A DNA stretch of 64,000 nucleotides, from assembly GCF_000311725.1 (NCBI RefSeq), contig NZ_HE978515.1, positions 1 through 64,000 on the forward strand, written 5' to 3'. The position numbers and the translations under genes were made by a program. A model generated the notes under the pieces. It saw only the letters and a program-made list of their open reading frames with translations. It made no database searches and was not told where the DNA came from. The stretch is from Robertmurraya massiliosenegalensis JC6. Lineage in GTDB: Bacteria; Bacillota; Bacilli; Bacillales; Cytobacillaceae. The number at the start of each line of letters is the position of its first letter. Position 1 is the stretch's first letter. Below are positions 34,172-41,876 of this stretch, in pieces.

Positions 34172-34741
34172 TTATTTACTCTCGATTTGGCCTTTCCAGT
34201 CCTTCATACCCGGCACAACATTTTTTACATGTTGAAACCCTTTTGCTGTAAGCTGTTGAGCTGCTAAATCACTTCGACTCCCTGTGCGACATATAACATG
34301 AAGGTTTTCGCTTTTATCTATTTCCTCAAAGCGGTTTTCTAACTCGCCTAAAGGTATATTAATAGCACCGGGAATGTGCCCAAATGCATATTCAGCTGGT
34401 TCTCTCACATCAAGTATTGTAATTTTTTCGTTACCATCAATTGAATTTTTAAGATCTTCGAGTGTAACCACAGCATCGTGTTTCTTTTCAGGTTTTTCCT
34501 CTTCCAACGTTGCTTTACGAAGATAGTGCTTTAATGTATCCCCTTCTGTGACCGTCCCTAAATATTGATTACCCGTGCTCTCTGCCCATGCCTTGATATC
34601 TGCAGTAGATCCTTTGTCAGTTGCCTGGATCTCCATTACTTGTCCTGGTTCAAGCGTGGTCATTTCTTTTTTCGTTTTTACAATCGGCATTGGACATGCA
34701 AGACCTTTCGCATCAAGAACTCGATTCGCTGTTACCGCCAT
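34172..34741 (-). CDS. TusA-rhodanese fusion, copy 2
   Basis: 189 residues, TusA domain with C16 (ACPMP) and rhodanese domain with C151 (VICRTGSRSD). Paralogue of 23646-24224. First gene of fusion-DsrE-dioxygenase-TusA. Divergent from the CoA-disulfide reductase gene across a promoter region with FNR and CstR-type sites. Confidence 0.92.
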   Translation of the reverse strand: MAVTANRVLDAKGLACPMPIVKTKKEMTTLEPGQVMEIQATDKGSTADIKAWAESTGNQYLGTVTEGDTLKHYLRKATLEEEKPEKKHDAVVTLEDLKNSIDGNEKITILDVREPAEYAFGHIPGAINIPLGELENRFEEIDKSENLHVICRTGSRSDLAAQQLTAKGFQHVKNVVPGMKDWKGQIESK

Positions 34742-34826
34742 ATGATACGCCTCCTTTCAAGACTATTATTTCTAATTAGGCTAATTGAATACCATCTAGG
34801 GCACTTCCACAAATTTCTTTCGCTGA

Positions 34827-34842
34827 TGTGATTTTTATCACA
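34827..34842. promoter_or_regulatory. FNR/CRP-type box in the divergent promoter region
   Basis: TGTGATTTTTATCACA, the TGTGA-N6-TCACA palindrome, between the fusion gene (34741) and the CoA-disulfide reductase (34922). Reverse complement of the box at 25965, except in the spacer centre. Confidence 0.65.
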
Positions 34843-34853
34843 TCTTTTTTATT

Positions 34854-34883
34854 TACCCCGGATTAGTATAGGGGTGGGGGTAT
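34854..34883. promoter_or_regulatory. G-tract operator-like region
   Basis: TACCCC is followed 11 bases later by GGGGTGGGGGTAT, which holds CstR-type half sites in a degenerate arrangement next to the FNR box and before the reductase start. Confidence 0.45.
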
Positions 34884-34921
34884 TGTTGAAGATAAATTTT
34901 TCTTATAAGGAGAGATTATAG

Positions 34922-36568
34922 ATGGGTAAAAAAATTGTAGTTGTCGGTGGCGTTGCGGGCGGAGCTACTGCTGCAGCAAGACTTAGAAGATTAGATGAAA
35001 GTTCACAAATCGTTTTATTTGAAAGAGGAGAACATATTTCCTTCGCAAACTGCGGTTTACCATACTATATAGGAGAAACCATCAAAAAACGTGAAAAACT
35101 ACTTGTTCAAACAGTAGATGGAATGAGTAAAAAATTCAATTTGGATATTAGAAATGTAAGTAAAGTAACAAAGATTAACCGTGATACTAAAACTGTTTCA
35201 GTTAAAAATCTAAAAACTAGTGAGGAATACGAAGAAAGCTATGATGTTCTCGTTCTTTCTCCGGGAGCAAAGCCACTTGTTCCACCTATTCCAGGTTTAA
35301 ACGAGGCTAAAAACGTATTTACACTTCGCAATATACCTGATACTGATAAAATTAAAGGCTTTGTTGATAATAAACAACCAAAAGAAGCTGTTGTAATCGG
35401 TGGTGGTTTCATCGGCTTAGAAATGGCAGAAAATCTTGTAGAACGTGGAGTAAAGGTGACAATAATTGAAATGGCAAACCAAGTAATGGCTCCACTTGAT
35501 TATGAAATGGCTACTATTGTACACAAACACCTCATTGACAAAGGAGTAAACCTCCTACTTGAAGATGGTGTAAAAGCATTTGAAGATCAAGGTAAAACTG
35601 TTGTTTTATCAAGCGGAAACAAAGTATCTACAGATATGATTATTTTATCTATTGGCGTTCGTCCAGAAAACACATTAGCTGCCGATGCAGGTCTTGAAGT
35701 TTCTGAACGTGGCGGAATTAAGGTAAATGAGTACCTTCAAACAAGTGATGAGTCAATATATGCGCTTGGTGATGCAATTGAAGTTGTTGACTTTATTAGC
35801 AGAACCTCTGCCATGGTTCCACTCGCAGGACCTGCAAACCGTCAAGGACGTATCGCTGCCAATAATATTTATGGGAAAAATGAAAAGTACCGTGGGACTC
35901 TAGGGACAGCTATTGCCAAGGTTTTTGATTTAGCAGTTGCTACAACAGGCAATAACGAAAAGGTACTACAAAGACTTGGAGTAAATTATAAAGTACTTCA
36001 TATCCATCCAGCTTCACACGCAGGTTATTATCCAGGAGCACATCCAATCGCGCTTAAATTGATTTTCGAAGAATCAACAGGAAAAATCTTTGGAGCACAG
36101 GCAGTTGGAGCAGATGGTGTAGATAAGAGAATTGATGTTATCGCTACCGCAATCAAAGGTGGATTAACTGTATTTGATTTAACTGAGCTTGAATTAGCGT
36201 ATGCTCCTCCATTCTCATCTGCCAAAGACCCAGTTAACATGGCTGGATATGTTGCTACAAACATGATTGATGAAGGTGTTGAAACCGTTCAATGGTATGA
36301 AATCGATGCAATTGTAGAAGATGGAGGATTGCTTATTGACGTTCGTGAACCAAGTGAAAGAGAAGCTGGTTACATCAAAGGATCAGTCAATATTCCATTA
36401 GGAGAGATCCGCGACCGCTTTGAAGAACTCCCTAAGGACAAAACAATTTATGTATCATGTCAAGTAGGGTTAAGAGGATATCTTGCTACAAGAACTTTAA
36501 TGGCCAACGGTTTTAAAGTAAAGAATCTTGATGGTGGTTGGAAAACATATTCAGCTGTATATCATTAA
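34922..36568 (+). CDS. CoA-disulfide reductase-rhodanese fusion (CoADR-RHD)
   Basis: 548 residues: FAD/NAD(P)H-dependent pyridine nucleotide-disulfide reductase with the single redox C44 (FANCGLPYYIG) and a C-terminal rhodanese domain with C513 (VSCQVGLRG). This is the Npsr/CoADR-RHD type known from Bacillus and Shewanella, which reduces CoA persulfide and polysulfides. AAGGAG precedes the start. It closes the sulfur cluster on its right side and is the only + strand gene in it. Confidence 0.93.
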   Translation: MGKKIVVVGGVAGGATAAARLRRLDESSQIVLFERGEHISFANCGLPYYIGETIKKREKLLVQTVDGMSKKFNLDIRNVSKVTKINRDTKTVSVKNLKTSEEYEESYDVLVLSPGAKPLVPPIPGLNEAKNVFTLRNIPDTDKIKGFVDNKQPKEAVVIGGGFIGLEMAENLVERGVKVTIIEMANQVMAPLDYEMATIVHKHLIDKGVNLLLEDGVKAFEDQGKTVVLSSGNKVSTDMIILSIGVRPENTLAADAGLEVSERGGIKVNEYLQTSDESIYALGDAIEVVDFISRTSAMVPLAGPANRQGRIAANNIYGKNEKYRGTLGTAIAKVFDLAVATTGNNEKVLQRLGVNYKVLHIHPASHAGYYPGAHPIALKLIFEESTGKIFGAQAVGADGVDKRIDVIATAIKGGLTVFDLTELELAYAPPFSSAKDPVNMAGYVATNMIDEGVETVQWYEIDAIVEDGGLLIDVREPSEREAGYIKGSVNIPLGEIRDRFEELPKDKTIYVSCQVGLRGYLATRTLMANGFKVKNLDGGWKTYSAVYH

Positions 36569-36964
36569 TTAAAAAAAGTTCACAAAGTGTTAATCCGTCT
36601 TGGGGACCTTTATTCTCTTTGTTATATACCGTTAAGAAAAGTGTTAATTAAATATGAGACTATTGCACATATGGGAATTATAAATAAGAATAACCAAGAC
36701 TATATCAATAATAATTCAACTTTTTTATGAAATTGGCAGGAAAGAGTCCGGTTCTAAACTGTATTCATTCCTGCTAATTAGCTACATAATACAAAAACTT
36801 TAACTTTTGAGTGACAAGCCCAAATACACTGCCTTTATAGTTATTTAGGATATATGCCACTGATTCCAGACTTTTTTACTAATCATAAAAAATCTACAAA
36901 ACAAAATAGGTTGAGTATCCCGGTTGAATATGGAGCCTTCTCTCCTTTTTTACCAGCATTTTTA
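36569..36964. other. Non-coding stretch, nothing recognised
   Basis: About 400 bp of AT-rich DNA between the reductase and the methyltransferase. I see no ORF, including with UGA read through, and no clear hairpin or promoter. Confidence 0.5.
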
Positions 36965-37594
36965 TTAGTCCAGTTTTTGGCCTACAAATTGAATAACATG
37001 TGCTAAGCCGGTATGCAATTCTCCCTCATATCGAATAGCCTCACCCATAAAGAAGTGAACAATCCGCCAATCCGAAAAGGTATGCAGGAACTCTTCTGGA
37101 GAATATAGGGAATCAATATCTCTTGGTCCCCCGCTTTTATAGGGAAGTTGATAAATTGAATATACTTCTGTTATAAAATACCCCCCTGGCTTTACTGCCT
37201 TTTTTACTCCTGCAAGTGTTTTATTACGTATTTCCTTGGGGAAGTGTCCAAAAACACAAATAATTTCATCCCACATTTCTGTTTCCCAAACAGCTTCATT
37301 CAAATCTACATACTCTGTTTGAACAGTTACTCCTTTGTTCTCGGCAAGCTTTCTTGTTTTTTGCAGTCCAGACTCCGCATAATCCCAAGCAGTCACCCTC
37401 ATTCCTTGTTCAGCTAAAAAAACGGCATTCCGGCCTTCACCTTCAGCAATAGCCAAAGCATCCCCGGATAATTGAAGTTTTTCCTGCATTTCGGATATGA
37501 ACACATTTGGCTCTGTCCCATAAACATAATTCTCAGTTTGAAAACGATTATTCCAATGGTTGTTCATAATATTCTCCTTTCCGGCCCTAATCAA
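36965..37594 (-). CDS. SAM-dependent methyltransferase (TehB/UbiE-like)
   Basis: 209 residues, class I methyltransferase with ALAIAEGEGRNAVFLAEQG (SAM-binding motif I) and VTAWDYAESGLQK (motif II). The NHWNNRFQTENYVYGTEPN start is shared with TehB-like enzymes thought to methylate tellurite, selenite or thiols. ATG at 37570 (MNNHWNN) with GGAG upstream is the likelier start than 37594. A thiol or selenium methylation role would fit the neighbourhood but is inference. Confidence 0.8.
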   Translation of the reverse strand: MIRAGKENIMNNHWNNRFQTENYVYGTEPNVFISEMQEKLQLSGDALAIAEGEGRNAVFLAEQGMRVTAWDYAESGLQKTRKLAENKGVTVQTEYVDLNEAVWETEMWDEIICVFGHFPKEIRNKTLAGVKKAVKPGGYFITEVYSIYQLPYKSGGPRDIDSLYSPEEFLHTFSDWRIVHFFMGEAIRYEGELHTGLAHVIQFVGQKLD

Positions 37595-37599
37595 ATATG

Positions 37600-37627
37600 T
37601 AAAAAAGGGCTAAAAATAGCCCTTTAA
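37600..37627 (-). terminator. Terminator of the HesB-like gene
   Basis: AAAGGGCT-ATTTTT-AGCCCTTT followed by TTTT on the minus strand, directly after the HesB-like stop at 37630. Confidence 0.8.
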
Positions 37628-37629
37628 CT

Positions 37630-37917
37630 TTAAACTCGAAGCACAGTAAACTGTCCGCCTCCGAATAATGTCTTTACATAATCAATCTTTACATCATTAA
37701 AATATACTTGATCTCTTTCATTTATTAAAAAGCTGATTCCATCCTGCTCTGTTATTTCATCATTTTCTAAAGCTGACTCTTCCAGAGTCAGACGAAGCTG
37801 CGGTCCCCCTCAGCCAACGCCCATAGAAAAGCGAATCAGCGGTTTTCTACCCTCATCGATGATATCTTGAACCTCTTTGATAATGGCTGAAATTGCAGCA
37901 TGTGTTACTTTGACCAT
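37630..37917 (-). CDS. HesB-like selenoprotein with one in-frame UGA
   Basis: 95 codons from ATG 37917 to TAA 37630, interrupted only by UGA at codon 36 (37810-37812). Reading it as U gives RFSMGVGUGGPQLRLTL, the position of the conserved Cys in IscA/HesB-like proteins; the C-terminal half (FLINERDQVYFNDVKIDYV, then FGGGQF) continues the family pattern. HesB-like selenoproteins with UGA here are an established family. A SECIS-type hairpin starts 18 bases after the UGA. It has its own terminator. The role is probably iron-sulfur or redox chemistry; a pseudogene is the alternative. Confidence 0.85.
37773..37791 (-). promoter_or_regulatory. SECIS-type hairpin of the HesB-like gene
   Basis: Minus strand CUGACUC-UGGAA-GAGUCAG, a perfect 7-bp stem. 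The loop begins 25 bases after the UGA and starts UGG, like the hairpin at 20172-20190 (UGGUA). Position and loop match bacterial SECIS rules. Confidence 0.75.
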
Positions 37918-38272
37918 TTTAACACCCCCGTTTCCTTTTTTATAGTATTTGTATTTTTCGAATGATTAATATACTGCTATAGGTATTTTGTATTCAAGTA
38001 AATTTATCTTGTCAATTATCACAACTGGTACCATGCTTTAAATAATAGCTCTTTCTTAGTCTTTTCTAGAAGTTATGAACTAGTAAACAATCTGTCCTAC
38101 AGTGATAAAAACTATATTAAAGACGGTACATTACATTGGCTATAATTACTGAATATAAACGTATCCCTTCTGTACCATATTCATGCTATTGTTTCAATTC
38201 TAATATGCACGAAATTATTTTACTTACCTTCACAATAGTGAAAAGCTACCCTTTTCAACAAAAATGCTTAAT

Positions 38273-38308
38273 AAAAAACACCGCTAGTGCAGCGATGTAA
38301 AAATGTGC
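38273..38308 (-). terminator. Terminator and possible TnsB site
   Basis: ACACCGCT-AGTGC-AGCGATGT hairpin (38278-38298), with TTTTTT on the minus strand, can end transcription from 38609-38857. ATGTGC at 38303-38308 (minus TGCACATTT) matches the left-end motifs GCACATTT at 6 and 66 in inverted orientation, so an element end near here is possible. 37918-38272 has no gene. Confidence 0.5.
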
Positions 38309-38438
38309 ATAAGGTAATATCTCGAAATTGTATTAAGGAAGTAATCACTTCAAATTCTTGATAAATAATCTTTATGAATTAGACATATTATCCCTAATTT
38401 TTCTATCCTACTTGAATAAAAAATGACTTTCCCAATCA

Positions 38439-38516
38439 TTAATTGATATATTCCCAATAGACCTCATTGATTTTTTTGTCGCGTTCACGTTGAATCTTTT
38501 CGAATAAAGCACCCAT
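38439..38516 (-). CDS. Very small ORF or gene remnant
   Basis: 25 codons reading MGALFEKIQRERDKKINEVY and ending WEYIN; the open frame extends about 20 codons further upstream without a start. The amphipathic, charged sequence looks like the tail of a larger protein. No ribosome site is convincing. Possibly debris of a gene at the element end. Confidence 0.3.
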   Translation of the reverse strand: MGALFEKIQRERDKKINEVYWEYIN

Positions 38517-38608
38517 TTCAGAAACATTCGATATCTTGCTTATGTTTTTAATGTTAAATTTTTGTGAGTTTCTTATTCACAGGTGCAAATTGTCAACAGT
38601 TACATTCC

Positions 38609-38857
38609 TTAGAATTTTGTGTAATCATAAAACCAAACTCTATCAGAGATATACTTAATGTGTCCATCCTCTACTGCTTTTTTCCACTTGTATATTGATA
38701 TTTGATTTAACGCCTCAATTTCACCTTTACTTCTTATTCTATGGCGCTTTCTTCTTCTTCTTAAATGTGAAGCTATGATTTGATTTGCATTTTTTCTTTC
38801 TTGTTCAATAACTTTATCAAGATCTTCTAACTTCATTCTTCTCATTGTCTTCCCCAT
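38609..38857 (-). CDS. Small basic protein of unknown function
   Basis: 82 residues with a strongly basic helix (HLRRRRKRHRIRSKGEIE, about 31-48) followed by an aromatic C-terminus (WKKAVEDGHIKYISDRVWFY) like a small DNA-binding or MerR/excisionase-type fold with a wing. It follows the second tniQ, so it may be a transposon accessory protein. I do not recognise the family. Confidence 0.5.
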   Translation of the reverse strand: MGKTMRRMKLEDLDKVIEQERKNANQIIASHLRRRRKRHRIRSKGEIEALNQISIYKWKKAVEDGHIKYISDRVWFYDYTKF

Positions 38858-39044
38858 TTTTAGAATTTCTTTTGCAGCTTGATACTGTGCTATCTCTTAT
38901 TTTCTTAAAATTTATAGACTCGTTTGTATGAATTTTTCTAAATTTTCAAACAACACAGTTTTACATTTACATAAAAAAGCTCAGAGAAAATTCACTCTGA
39001 GAGATTATTGCGTCTTTAATGAAAAAGTACATCTCAGGGTAAAA

Positions 39045-40910
39045 CTACATAATAACTTTTACACTAGTAAGATGATTTAAAAACTTATTAAGTTTATCAA
39101 TACATTCTTGTCTGTCATATATTAATGGATCGTTACTTTTTTTCTTTTTATTTAGTGGATCGATTTTCATTAAATAAATATAATTTTGTACTATTTGATT
39201 GCTGATACCATCGTCAAACTTCTTAATCATATCTTTAATTTCATTTGAAAATATAAATTTACTTTTAAATTTTTGAATATCGCTTTCTTCAACTACTAAG
39301 TAACTACCAATATTCTTGGATTCCAAATATAAATTATCTAATAAATAAGCAACCTTCTCTGTAGAAATCCCAAGTTTTTTTGCTATGTCACCTTTAGTGT
39401 TATATTGTCTTCTAATTGCTAGCTGATTAACTTCACTTTCAACAAAAACCAATGAACTTAATGACGTTACTTCTTCATTTGCTCTATATACAGAAAGTTC
39501 TCCATTAATAATATCTTGAAAAACCCCTCTTAGTCCTGTTCTAAACTGACAGTATTTTCTTACTACCGAATTAAAACCAATATATTCTATATTTTTTTGG
39601 GGTTGAAATGGTTTAGCAGTTAGGTTCAAAAATTGAAAAAAACTTATTATTGAGGAAGCTTCAAACTTATGATAACCATTTCTAACTTTCCCCTTTTTTA
39701 TTACTCCAATTTCTTCTAAAGCAATTGACTGTCGCAGTGTAAGAGTATATCTCTTCAACTTATCAATTTCCAAGTCAATTTTAGCTTCATTCGCTTTGTA
39801 ATCTGACAAACTTTTTAAATTAACAAGAGTATGTTCCCTTGATTTTTTGACTGATTTCGTTTCTAACTTCCCACTTTCAATTAATTTATTTATAGTACCA
39901 ATTCTTTTGTTTAAGAAATCAGCTGCTTCCTGTCTAGTTAACCATTGTTTATTAAGAAATTCCCTGTTTTGCCCTCTAACCTTCATAATATTACCATTCC
40001 AGTGGTAATTGATATAGTTTGCAAATGCTTCATACATAAAGTACAAGTTCTTATCTTTACCATATTTTCCAACCATGTCTTTGTAAATCCTTCCAAACCC
40101 TCGCAGCAGGCCCTCGTTTTGATTACCCAATTTTCTATGATAATTATCTAAAAATGTATAGAAGGAATCGGGGAAATTCTCAAAGGAATTAAATATATCA
40201 TTCATAATACTATTTCTTTGCTCAACTGAAAAATTAGCATTAACTGTTTTATGTAAAAATTTCGAAGTTAGATTAGTGATAATAAACAATGCATCTTTAA
40301 AATCTAATGAGTATAGGAAGTTATTATTTGAGGTATGTATTCCATGCATTTTTTCATAAATGAATCTTTCAATCCCATTTTCATCTAAGTAAACAGGCAT
40401 CATATTACGATAATCTCTGCCACATATACATTTTGATAAATTGCTTTTAGTTTTAATAAAAATTTTCCTATGACAAGTATCACATTTATTAATTAACAAG
40501 CACTTATGAATATGACACATATTATACTGATGAAGATCCCAAACTTTTTTGTAATATAGATCCTGATTAAGGCAGTGAGGGCAAATTTTCACGTTCAATC
40601 TATGTATCTTAACTCTCAAAGTTGAATCTATAAAGCTATCAGTATTATTATAATCCCCTAATGCCGGTAAAAAAGTCATCCCTATTATTGTTTCTATATC
40701 TAAGTTAGTCATGTCGGAAAGCTTTTGCAAGCTGGGATGGTCGGAATCACAATTATAAATATGATTTATTACGTGAAGAGAATTTACAAGATTTAGACAT
40801 TCAAATACCCACTTTGTTTTTTCGTATTTATTTTCAGTGGTCAATCTTATAATAAAACTACTTATACTCTCATCTATCTTAGGCTGAGGTACTATCAAAA
40901 AGTTTCTCAT
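39045..40910 (-). CDS. tniQ: TniQ/TnsD-like target-selection protein, second copy
   Basis: 621 residues. TniQ opening (VPQPKIDESISSFIIRLT), zinc block with C110/C113, C132/H135, C143/C146 and C161/C163, then a long C-terminal part with helix-turn-helix-like segments (TRQEAADFLNKRIGTINKLI near 312, AKKLGISTEKVAYLLDNL near 512). Only distantly similar to 3877-5712, so it probably recognises another target. Its start lies 104 bp from the first of four tandem end repeats, the position tnsA has in Tn7. Confidence 0.9.
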   Translation of the reverse strand: MRNFLIVPQPKIDESISSFIIRLTTENKYEKTKWVFECLNLVNSLHVINHIYNCDSDHPSLQKLSDMTNLDIETIIGMTFLPALGDYNNTDSFIDSTLRVKIHRLNVKICPHCLNQDLYYKKVWDLHQYNMCHIHKCLLINKCDTCHRKIFIKTKSNLSKCICGRDYRNMMPVYLDENGIERFIYEKMHGIHTSNNNFLYSLDFKDALFIITNLTSKFLHKTVNANFSVEQRNSIMNDIFNSFENFPDSFYTFLDNYHRKLGNQNEGLLRGFGRIYKDMVGKYGKDKNLYFMYEAFANYINYHWNGNIMKVRGQNREFLNKQWLTRQEAADFLNKRIGTINKLIESGKLETKSVKKSREHTLVNLKSLSDYKANEAKIDLEIDKLKRYTLTLRQSIALEEIGVIKKGKVRNGYHKFEASSIISFFQFLNLTAKPFQPQKNIEYIGFNSVVRKYCQFRTGLRGVFQDIINGELSVYRANEEVTSLSSLVFVESEVNQLAIRRQYNTKGDIAKKLGISTEKVAYLLDNLYLESKNIGSYLVVEESDIQKFKSKFIFSNEIKDMIKKFDDGISNQIVQNYIYLMKIDPLNKKKKSNDPLIYDRQECIDKLNKFLNHLTSVKVIM

Positions 40911-41013
40911 ATAATCCCTCCATTATCCAAAGAATATTCAGTCATTTACAAATAAAGAAAATAGAGAAGCTAAAAACTTCTCTATTTTTTATTTAACTCA
41001 ATTTAGTCCAGCA

Positions 41014-41095
41014 AATTATGAAAATCATTCCGGAGAATTATGAAAATCATTCCGACGAATTATGAACAGATTCCGATTAATTATGAAAAATTACA
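41014..41095. repeat. Right end of the Tn7-like element: four tandem 22-bp TnsB-type sites
   Basis: AATTATGAAAATCATTCCG-like units begin at 41014, 41036, 41058 and 41079 (spacing 22, 22, 21). The first two are nearly identical and the last is degenerate, ending TTACA at 41095. Tn7 right ends carry four abutting TnsB sites and terminate in ACA, so this is a textbook layout. The reading frame of a CotF-like gene enters from the right and is broken exactly at 41095, which fixes the end. The expected 5-bp target copy is TTTAA at 41096-41100. Confidence 0.8.
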
Positions 41096-41179
41096 TTTAA
41101 CTAAACAGATCGTTTTAAAATTAAGGATTTCATGAGTCTCCATCGTTTCATGAAAAGCCAATGTTTCTTGTTGTTCCAA
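41096..41179 (-). pseudogene. CotF-like spore coat gene cut by the transposon end
   Basis: From TTG at 41179 (GGGGGTGAG ribosome site) the minus strand encodes LEQQETLAFHETMETHEILN and FKTICLVK, the usual start of small CotF-related coat proteins and similar to the intact gene at 41330. After 28 codons it runs into the transposon terminal TGT and stops at 41081. The remainder of the gene should be beyond the other transposon end. Confidence 0.75.
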
Positions 41180-41329
41180 CTTCTCACCCCCTACATACCG
41201 TTTACTTTCCCCATTCTAAAATTACTTTAGCAATTATGTTTTTTGGTAATTTATCCCCTTTAATGATTAATGAATAATTAAGATTAGAAAATTGAAATAT
41301 TAGAAACGATAAGAGAAAGGAGTATGAAC

Positions 41330-41539
41330 ATGGTGAAACAATTAGCCTTACATGAAACTTTAGAGGTGCATGAACTTTTAATCGTGAAAAATTTGACTCT
41401 GACAAAGTCAGCAACAATGAATAAGCTTGTTCAAGACCCTGAATTAAAAGCAATCCTGACACAAGAAGTCGCAGCTGATACGATGTTTATTGAAAAACTG
41501 AAGAATTATTTAACAGATGGGAGTAATCAAAATGAATAA
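41330..41539 (+). CDS. Small spore coat protein (CotF-related)
   Basis: 69 residues (MVKQLALHETLEVHELLIVK...), the short partner type of CotF family coat proteins. ATG 41330 follows GGAG at a good distance. Its last bases ATGAATAA overlap the start of the next gene, so the two are coupled. Divergent from the interrupted CotF-like gene. Confidence 0.75.
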   Translation: MVKQLALHETLEVHELLIVKNLTLTKSATMNKLVQDPELKAILTQEVAADTMFIEKLKNYLTDGSNQNE

Positions 41540-41834
41540 CTTAATGAAAACGATTATGGGGATGGGAGCGATGACCGATAAAGTTATTGCTACAGACTTC
41601 CTTGTCTCCACAAAAGCTGGAATTCGGAACCTTTCCTTTGCTCTAACCGAAACAACGACACCAGAGTTAAGGACTGCCATAAGAGATGAGCTAAGAAATG
41701 CTGTGCAAACCCATGAAAGAATCACCCATTTCATGATTGAAAGGGGGATTTATCATCCTCATGATTTAAGCAAACAACTTGAAATCGACATGCAGATTAC
41801 AGACACTGCCTTACAGCTTTCGGAGGAACATTAA
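41532..41834 (+). CDS. CotF-family spore coat protein
   Basis: 100 residues with the coat F signature: DKVIATDFLVSTKAGIRNLS, a four-helix-type body and ERITHFMIERGIYHPHD near the end. Start 41532 follows GGGAG. Deposited on spores; both genes support a spore-forming host. Confidence 0.85.
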   Translation: MNNLMKTIMGMGAMTDKVIATDFLVSTKAGIRNLSFALTETTTPELRTAIRDELRNAVQTHERITHFMIERGIYHPHDLSKQLEIDMQITDTALQLSEEH

Positions 41835-41841
41835 GAACAAA

Positions 41842-41867
41842 AACTCCTGTTTATTTGCAGGAGTTTA
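41842..41867. terminator. Bidirectional terminator between coat and acetyltransferase genes
   Basis: AAACTCCTG-TTTATTT-GCAGGAGTTT hairpin between convergent genes. Confidence 0.8.
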
Positions 41868-41876
41868 AGCACTGTA

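Noticed and set aside
41014-41095. Tandem repeats as a short CRISPR array
   Set aside because: Units abut at 21-22 bp without unique spacers and end at a gene interruption, as transposon ends do.
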